From the NCBI GenBank assembly GCA_020056045.1, contig JAGVIM010000161.1, positions 1 through 17,057 of the forward strand: a DNA stretch of 17,057 nt, given 5' to 3'. A program made the translations under genes and the position numbers. The DNA is from Nanobdellota archaeon (GTDB lineage: Archaea > Nanobdellota > Nanobdellia > Pacearchaeales > GW2011-AR1). The notes beneath the pieces were generated by a model that searched no databases, was not told the origin of the DNA, and was given only the letters and a program-made list of their open reading frames with translations. Shown here piece after piece: positions 12,830-17,057 of this stretch (the stretch's first letter is position 1; every line of letters begins with the position of its first letter).

Positions 12830-15472
12830 TCAAAAATTCTCAAGTTTAAGGAAATTATTTTTATTATTTAACTTCTTTAATAAATTAAATATCCCTATTA
12901 TAATAATGCCTGATAAAATTCCAATTAGCCATCCAGTTATCCCTACTGGAACTGTTCCAAATACTTTGTTTAATGGAGAGTAGATTACAACGATTGTTGC
13001 TAAAACCGAAATTATTGAAGCATAAAAAAGATATTTATTAACTCTTAAGGATTCAAATGAGACTCTATGTCTAAAAGACATAAAGTTATAGGCATTAGCA
13101 ATTTCCAAACAAATCAAGGAAAGTAAAGCAGTTGTTCTTGCAAATTCGGTTGTTTCATGAAGAATGTTAAAGCTTACAAAGAAAACTAAAAGAGTTATTA
13201 TCCCCATGGATATTCCTGCAATTGCAAGCCAAATTATAATGGATTTATTAAGAATTTCTTTTTTCTTTCTAGGTTTTTCTTCCATGATATCCAATGATGA
13301 AGGAGTTAATGCAAGAGTTAATGCGGGCAAGTCATCTGTAACTAGGTTCATGAATAGTATTTGTAATGCCAAGAGTAAAGGAATCTGCCAACCTAGAAAG
13401 GGGGCGAGTAATACTCCTATGAAAAGTATCATTAATTCGGCATAATTGCAAGACAATTGATAAGCAATAAATTTCCTTAGATTCTTGAATATGGTTCTTC
13501 CTTCTTTTATTGCTATAACTATTGTCGCAAAATTATCATCTTTTAATGTTAAATCTGCAACAGATCTTGAAACATCAGTTCCATTTTTCCCCATGGCAAC
13601 TCCTATATGAGCTTCTTTAAGTGCAGGAGCATCATTGACTCCATCTCCAGTCATGGTTACAATTTCTCCATTCATCTTAAGTGCTTTAACAATCTTTAAT
13701 TTATGTTCAGGTCTCACCCTTGCAAAAACAGCTATTTCGCTTACAATTTTGGAAAGTTCTTCTTCACTCATTTTATCTAAGTCTTCTCCATCTAAAACTC
13801 TTCCATGAAGGCCAATCCTTTCTGCAATAGCAAGAGCGGTTTCTTTATTGTCGCCAGTAATCATTTTTACTTTAATTCCAGCTTTCAGACATAATAATAT
13901 AGATTCTTTAACCTCCTCTCTTGGGGGATCTTCCATTCCAACAAGCCCAAGAAATATTAAATCTTCTTCAAAATGATTTTTATTAAAAGAATCCACTTTT
14001 TTGTAGGCAATACCAATAGTTCTTAATGAATTTGAAGTAAGTTGTAGATTTGATTCAAGAATTCTAGTTTTTTCTCTTTCAGTTAAAGTAAATACTCCAT
14101 CTTCTTTTTGTATTTTTGTACATTTCTTAAGTAATATTTCAATGGCTCCTTTTGAGAAAACATAATTTTCTTTTTTAAGTTTGCACAAAACTGACATCAT
14201 TTTTCTCTTGGAGTCAAAGGGCATTTCTTCTATTCTTTTAAATTCCAAATCTTCTGCATGTATGCCTGCTTTTGCACCCATAATTAAAAGTGAAGCTTCT
14301 GTAGGAGTTCCATTTATCTTGTAAAGATTATCTTCACCAGTTCTTTCTATTCTTGCATCATTGCAAAGAACAGAACTTTTTATTAATAACTGAGATACTT
14401 TATCTTTTACTAAATCAAGAGGTTTTTTGTTTACTAAAAAATCCCCATTTCCTTCATAACCTGCACCAGTTACATCAATTAAATGATTCCCTACAAGGAT
14501 CTTAGTTACAGTCATTTCGCCTTTAGTTATTGTTCCAGTTTTATCTGAACAAATAACAGTTGTTTCGCCTAAAGTTTCTATAATTGACATTCTATTTACT
14601 ATTGCATTTTTTTGAGCCATTTTATAAGCACCTTTAGCAAGAGTTGTAATAAGAACTACTGGAAGACCTTCGGGAAATGCAGAAACAGCCAAGGCAATCA
14701 TCAGTATTAATGCATCAATAATAAGACTTTCTGAAATAGGTTTTCCAAGAATCATGATTATTCCAGTAAGCACAGAAAAAACAATTGCTACAATAACCAT
14801 AAACTTTGAAATACGATTCACTTTATCTTGGAGTGGAAGCTCTTTTTCAGCAGTTGAAATCATGCTTGCTATATCTCCAAATTTGGTATTCATACCAGTG
14901 TGAATAACTTTTGCAAGACATCTACCATTTACAATAAAAGAACCCATAAACAAAATATTTTTTTCAGTATAATCTTTTTCACTTTTTACAGCAATCTTTT
15001 TTACTTCTCTTGATTCTCCTGTAAGTATAGACTCGTTAATTAAAAGCTCTTTTTCTTCAACTACAATACAATCTGCAGGAATTTTTTCTCCATTCCTCAA
15101 TAAAATAATGTCTCCGGGAACTATATCTCTTGAAAGAATTTCTTTTTCCTTTCCATCCCTCATAACTATTGACATTGGCATAATCATGCCCCTTAATGAT
15201 TTGATTGCTTTTTCTGCCCTATACTCTTGTATAAATCCTGTAGATACAATAATAAAAATAACGACCATTATTGCATATGCAGTTATTGATTTTCCAACAA
15301 AAAAAGATAGGATAACTGCAATAAAAAGCATATAAACAATATAATTTTTTTTGATTTGCCTAAAAAGTATTTTTATTGGAGATATTACTAAACTCTCCTT
15401 TATTTCATTAGAACCATAAGTTTGAAGTCTTTTTTCTGCCTCTTTTTCAGTCAGTCCTCTTTTTTCAATCAT
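12830..15472 (-). CDS. P2-type calcium-transporting ATPase
   Basis: This 880-aa P-type ATPase would export Ca2+ from the cytoplasm at the expense of ATP. The order of parts is standard: an N-terminal cation-ATPase segment (GLTEKEAEKRLQTYGSNEI, 6-24), actuator TGES (151-154), M4 with PEGLP (267-271), phosphorylation site SDKTGT (Asp310 in residues 309-314), the hinge TGDGVNDAP (608-616), and then M5-M10. The calcium ligands of SERCA-like pumps are present by position: Glu268 in M4, Asn676 and Glu679 in M5 (SCNYAE), and Asn709 and Asp713 in M6 (NLVTDDLP). This argues for Ca2+ (possibly Mn2+, as in PMR1) rather than Na+/K+ or H+. A leaderless promoter precedes it, and no partner subunit is encoded beside it. 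The 65-aa membrane protein just upstream could be a regulator, but that is speculation. Confidence 0.93.
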   Translation of the reverse strand: MIEKRGLTEKEAEKRLQTYGSNEIKESLVISPIKILFRQIKKNYIVYMLFIAVILSFFVGKSITAYAIMVVIFIIVSTGFIQEYRAEKAIKSLRGMIMPMSIVMRDGKEKEILSRDIVPGDIILLRNGEKIPADCIVVEEKELLINESILTGESREVKKIAVKSEKDYTEKNILFMGSFIVNGRCLAKVIHTGMNTKFGDIASMISTAEKELPLQDKVNRISKFMVIVAIVFSVLTGIIMILGKPISESLIIDALILMIALAVSAFPEGLPVVLITTLAKGAYKMAQKNAIVNRMSIIETLGETTVICSDKTGTITKGEMTVTKILVGNHLIDVTGAGYEGNGDFLVNKKPLDLVKDKVSQLLIKSSVLCNDARIERTGEDNLYKINGTPTEASLLIMGAKAGIHAEDLEFKRIEEMPFDSKRKMMSVLCKLKKENYVFSKGAIEILLKKCTKIQKEDGVFTLTEREKTRILESNLQLTSNSLRTIGIAYKKVDSFNKNHFEEDLIFLGLVGMEDPPREEVKESILLCLKAGIKVKMITGDNKETALAIAERIGLHGRVLDGEDLDKMSEEELSKIVSEIAVFARVRPEHKLKIVKALKMNGEIVTMTGDGVNDAPALKEAHIGVAMGKNGTDVSRSVADLTLKDDNFATIVIAIKEGRTIFKNLRKFIAYQLSCNYAELMILFIGVLLAPFLGWQIPLLLALQILFMNLVTDDLPALTLALTPSSLDIMEEKPRKKKEILNKSIIIWLAIAGISMGIITLLVFFVSFNILHETTEFARTTALLSLICLEIANAYNFMSFRHRVSFESLRVNKYLFYASIISVLATIVVIYSPLNKVFGTVPVGITGWLIGILSGIIIIGIFNLLKKLNNKNNFLKLENF

Positions 15473-15490
15473 AGATAAATTAGGGTTTTT

Positions 15491-15502
15491 CTCTTATAAA
15501 AA
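15491..15502 (-). promoter_or_regulatory. TATA-box promoter for the Ca2+ ATPase gene
   Basis: TTTTTATAAGAG on the minus strand is centred about 25 nt before the ATG at 15472. This predicts a leaderless ATPase mRNA separate from the upstream 65-aa gene. No SD precedes the ATG. Confidence 0.55.
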
Positions 15503-15520
15503 CTTAACTAAAAATATTTA

Positions 15521-15718
15521 TTATTTTCTCCAGATTCTTGCAGACACTATCGCGACTGCAATAAGAGAAACTGCAAAAAAATACCATGGATTAACACTTA
15601 ATACCCAATTTCTAGCAGCAGGCCAGATTCCTATAAGGAATGCTACAAAAGCCGCGACTCCTAGCTTAGTCAAAGCAAAATCCAACATCTTCATCTTTTT
15701 TATTTGTTTTTCAAACAT
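15521..15718 (-). CDS. 65-aa two-helix membrane protein, SD-led
   Basis: The start is the ATG at 15718 (MFEKQIKKMKMLDF), because a perfect GGAGGT (15724-15729) ends five bases before it. An ATG at 15736 would place that SD inside the coding region. The protein has a basic amphipathic start (KQIKKMK), a first helix LGVAAFVAFLIGIWPAA and a second WYFFAVSLIAVAIVSARIW, then a short basic end (RK). The likely topology has both ends in the cytoplasm. Small proteins of this shape, with a conserved-looking W/P turn, are common in Woese- and Pacearchaeota-type genomes without known function. It lies 48 nt upstream of the Ca2+ ATPase gene, which appears to have its own promoter. I recognise no family. 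Confidence 0.75.
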   Translation of the reverse strand: MFEKQIKKMKMLDFALTKLGVAAFVAFLIGIWPAARNWVLSVNPWYFFAVSLIAVAIVSARIWRK

Positions 15719-15723
15719 TTTAT

Positions 15724-15729
15724 ACCTCC
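15724..15729 (-). promoter_or_regulatory. Strong Shine-Dalgarno deciding the 65-aa start
   Basis: GGAGGT stands five bases before the ATG at 15718. AT-rich TATA-like sequence (TTATATTAAATAA, about 15745-15757) lies upstream, so a short leader carrying the SD is expected. Confidence 0.7.
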
Positions 15730-15802
15730 TTTGCACAATTATTTAATATAATCTCTGTTTAAATAAATTTACTTTAAAATAAAATTTATTCTATTTTGTA
15801 TA

Positions 15803-15830
15803 ATTAAAAAGAAAAATAAAAAAATAAAAC
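15803..15830 (-). terminator. T-rich archaeal terminator after the 15-aa gene
   Basis: On the minus strand this reads as runs of T (TTTTATTTTTTTATTTTTC...) directly after the 15-aa peptide gene. There is no hairpin, as is typical for archaeal termination. Confidence 0.45.
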
Positions 15831-15833
15831 TTA

Positions 15834-15881
15834 TTATAATTTCTTTTTCTTTGCTGCTTTCTTTTTTTTCTTTGCCGCCAT
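15834..15881 (-). CDS. 15-aa lysine/alanine microprotein MAAKKKKKAAKKKKL
   Basis: A 16-codon frame (ATG at 15881, TAA at 15836-15834) encodes a peptide with nine lysines and four alanines. It is preceded by GAGGTG (15887-15892) at a five-base spacing, matching the two other SD-led small genes nearby. It begins 16 bases after the stop of the 87-aa membrane protein, so the two are probably cotranscribed, and a T-rich terminator follows. The codons alternate AAA and AAG rather than being a simple poly-A slip, and Ala is GCG/GCA. A polybasic Ala/Lys peptide of this kind resembles the lysine-rich tails that bind nucleic acids or acidic surfaces. Function is unknown. The SD and position make it more than chance, but there is no direct proof of translation. 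Confidence 0.5.
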   Translation of the reverse strand: MAAKKKKKAAKKKKL

Positions 15882-15886
15882 TTTTG

Positions 15887-15892
15887 CACCTC
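15887..15892 (-). promoter_or_regulatory. Shine-Dalgarno of the 15-aa microprotein
   Basis: GAGGTG lies five bases before the ATG at 15881, in the 16-nt gap after the 87-aa gene. It is the main evidence that the tiny frame is translated. Confidence 0.55.
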
Positions 15893-15897
15893 TTTTA

Positions 15898-16161
15898 TTA
15901 TTTAGTTAAATAGATAACAAATTGTATTATTGCTAAAATAATAGCTAAGGGATTAACAACTAATCCGACTTTAACAATATCATCATTTAATTCTTTTTTT
16001 ATTTTGAAAACTAAGATTAACCCTGCAATACCCAATATTATGGGTAAAATTATGTTGTATATTTTAGGATTATTTAAGTTAAAAAAGGGAATTACAGCTA
16101 TGATTACCCCTACTGCCCCGATTAAAAATCCTAAATTACTCAATATTATTTCTTTCCTCAT
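15898..16161 (-). CDS. 87-aa membrane protein of unknown function
   Basis: This small, very hydrophobic protein has three predicted helices: NLGFLIGAVGVIIAVIPFF (about 9-27), IYNIILPIILGIAGLILVF (34-52), and VGLVVNPLAIILAIIQFVIYL (66-86). They are separated by a short NNPK turn and a charged KIKKELNDD loop, and the protein ends TK. The N-terminus MRKEI is basic. Nothing in it suggests an enzyme or a transporter family that I know. It starts 44 bases after the stop of the 37-aa gene, and a T-rich region lies between. Its ATG is not preceded by an SD, unlike its small neighbours. The 15-aa peptide gene follows 16 bases after its stop. Confidence 0.7.
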   Translation of the reverse strand: MRKEIILSNLGFLIGAVGVIIAVIPFFNLNNPKIYNIILPIILGIAGLILVFKIKKELNDDIVKVGLVVNPLAIILAIIQFVIYLTK

Positions 16162-16170
16162 TTTGGTTTT

Positions 16171-16200
16171 ATTAAAAAAATAAAAATAAAAAAATTAAAT
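16171..16200 (-). terminator. T-rich stretch between the 37-aa and 87-aa genes
   Basis: On the minus strand this is ATTTAATTTTTTTATTTTTATTTTTTTAAT. It can stop transcription after the 37-aa gene. It also contains TTATTTAA-like sequence, about 36 nt before the 87-aa ATG, that might act as a promoter element. Confidence 0.4.
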
Positions 16201-16205
16201 AAGCT

Positions 16206-16319
16206 TTATTTTGCTTTTTCAGCATTTTCAGAAGATTCTTCTGCTTTTTTCTCTGTTTCCTTTTCTTCCTCGGAAGTTTCTTCTGATTTCTTTTCTTCTA
16301 TTTTTAATTCTTCAGACAT
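16206..16319 (-). CDS. 37-aa Glu/Lys-rich acidic microprotein, SD-led
   Basis: An ATG at 16319 begins MSEELKIEEKKSEETSEEEK..., ending ...NAEKAK at a TAA (16208-16206). The peptide has 15 Glu, 8 Lys and several Ser/Thr, no hydrophobic core and no Cys. It should be disordered or a single charged helix with a net negative charge. A perfect GGAGGT (16324-16329) stands four bases before the ATG, and a T-rich terminator follows the stop. The sequence is not a low-complexity DNA repeat: codons for Glu and Lys are mixed. It is too short and too charged to match a family by eye. It could be a nucleic-acid mimic, a chaperone-like tail protein or a partner of the polybasic peptide encoded 325 bases downstream; none of these is shown. 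Confidence 0.6.
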   Translation of the reverse strand: MSEELKIEEKKSEETSEEEKETEKKAEESSENAEKAK

Positions 16320-16323
16320 TTTA

Positions 16324-16329
16324 ACCTCC
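16324..16329 (-). promoter_or_regulatory. Strong Shine-Dalgarno of the 37-aa gene
   Basis: GGAGGT ends four bases before the ATG at 16319. The region just upstream, 16337-16358, is pure A/T (TTATTTATTATAATAT-like) and probably holds the TATA box. Confidence 0.65.
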
Positions 16330-16365
16330 GTTTGACTATATTATAATAAATAATTTAGAACATAT

Positions 16366-16394
16366 AAAAAGGGGAGTAGTTTTCTAAGTACTCC
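16366..16394 (-). terminator. Hairpin plus T-run, intrinsic-type terminator of the regulator gene
   Basis: On the minus strand GGAGTA (16394-16389) and TACTCC (16378-16373) form a six-base stem around a ten-base loop, followed by CCTTTTT. The stem starts on the last base of the regulator's TAG stop codon. This looks like a bacterial Rho-independent terminator; archaea usually need only the T-run. Confidence 0.5.
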
Positions 16395-17057
16395 TAAATA
16401 TCGGTTCTTGTTCTTTTTGCTTTTTCCCAGAATGTGAGAAATCTTGATTTAAATCCCTCAGCAATGTCAATATTTTTCATTTCAATAACTGTAATAGGGT
16501 CTGCAAGTACTGTAAGTATAACAATGTCTGAACAAACTATTGTAAATATGTTTGTACTTTCATTAACATACCTTACATCTGTGAAAGGATTTTTATTTAT
16601 TTCTTTTGTTGCATCAAATTGATCCGAATAAATAATCTTTGCAGGAATTTCTTTCTTGATGAGTGTTTCATTTATTTCTTTCAAGAACCATTCGCCCAAA
16701 ACTTCATTGACATTTTTAGGAAGAGCCCATATTAATATCTCTTTTTTTAAATCAAAAATTGCAGAAAATGAAGCCCTTAGTCTTGTAAGCCCATATGAAA
16801 CTGAAATAGATCCACTGGGCATTTCAGTGTTTGAAACTTCTTTAAGATAAGGAGCGATTTCCTTAAGCTCTGCTTGTTTTTGTTTTAAGTACTCTTCAAT
16901 TGCAGTATGTTCTTTTGTCTGGTATAATTTTTTATTCTCCTTCTGTATTTCAACTATAAATCCTCTCTGCTGTAATTTTCTTATAGCCTCATAAACTCCT
17001 GACCTGTGCTGATTTATTCTATGTGCAACTACATAAGCTGTTGAGGCATGATTCTTT
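16394..17057 (-). CDS. TrmB-family transcriptional regulator (5' end outside window)
   Basis: The frame is open to the window edge. An ATG at 16822 is internal, because about 78 in-frame residues before it form a winged-helix domain: STAYVVAHRINQHRSGVYEA, then IRKLQQRGFIVEIQKENKKLYQ. This matches the TrmB DNA-binding module (recognition helix HRSGVYEAIRKLQQRGF and wing). A coiled-coil linker follows (EEYLKQKQAELKEIAPYL). The C-terminal region (EILIWALPKN, then IPAKIIYSDQ, IFTIVCSDIVILTVLADP and SRFLTFWEKAKR) resembles the phospholipase-D-like effector domain of the family. TrmB proteins repress or activate sugar-transport and central-metabolism genes in archaea in response to sugars. About 220 residues are visible; full members usually have 250-350. 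Whether it controls the small genes downstream is unknown; a terminator-like hairpin separates them. Confidence 0.85.
   Translation of the reverse strand, partial: KNHASTAYVVAHRINQHRSGVYEAIRKLQQRGFIVEIQKENKKLYQTKEHTAIEEYLKQKQAELKEIAPYLKEVSNTEMPSGSISVSYGLTRLRASFSAIFDLKKEILIWALPKNVNEVLGEWFLKEINETLIKKEIPAKIIYSDQFDATKEINKNPFTDVRYVNESTNIFTIVCSDIVILTVLADPITVIEMKNIDIAEGFKSRFLTFWEKAKRTRTDI

Noticed and set aside
15719..15736. Upstream ATG at 15736 as start of the 65-aa protein
   Set aside because: It would put the perfect GGAGGT inside the coding sequence and add MQRRYK; the ATG at 15718 has the ideal SD spacing.
1..17057. CRISPR arrays, tRNA genes, rRNA and insertion sequences
   Set aside because: No regularly spaced repeats, no tRNA-like GGTTCRANYC blocks with matching arms, and no transposase-like frame or terminal inverted repeats were seen.

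Overview
The window looks like a piece of an AT-rich archaeal genome, most likely from the DPANN / nanosized lineages (Woese- or Pacearchaeota-like). The lineage call is inference. Support comes from a TrmB-type regulator, an archaeal-style SecF-SecD pair with a PDZ-like domain in SecD, very low GC, and archaeal TATA boxes about 25-35 nt before start codons with almost no 5' leader.

Bases 1-5003 (+ strand) are a surface-glycan block. It holds the end of a GT-B-like glycan transferase, a GDP-mannose 4,6-dehydratase, a DegT-family sugar aminotransferase and a B12-type radical SAM enzyme. The dehydratase and aminotransferase together would be expected to make a GDP-4-amino-4,6-dideoxy sugar such as GDP-perosamine. 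Bases 5107-7445 (+) are a compact three-gene cassette: two divergent, mutually paralogous Nudix-like proteins followed by an inositol-monophosphatase-family phosphatase, with one-base gaps between genes.

Bases 7471-8445 (-) encode a methyltransferase fused to a cupin. This gene is divergent from a YdjM/DUF457-like membrane protein (8506-8928, +). Bases 8929-12448 (-) form an operon read secF, secD, a GDP-mannose-hydrolase-like Nudix gene, and a class I methyltransferase. Its junctions overlap by 4 nt or are separated by a single base.

Bases 12449-12829 have no gene, but they contain a GC-richer island with nested complementary segments. I call this a probable structured RNA of unknown family. 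Bases 12830-15472 (-) encode a P2-type Ca2+-transporting ATPase. Bases 15521-16319 (-) are a run of very small genes: a 65-aa two-helix membrane protein, a 15-aa Lys/Ala peptide, an 87-aa membrane protein and a 37-aa Glu/Lys-rich protein. Three of these four carry strong Shine-Dalgarno sequences, while the large genes appear leaderless or tightly coupled. The window ends inside a TrmB-family regulator (16394 to beyond 17057, -).

The best candidates for something new are the structured RNA island, the double-Nudix/phosphatase cassette, and the SD-led microprotein cluster with its 15-aa polybasic peptide.
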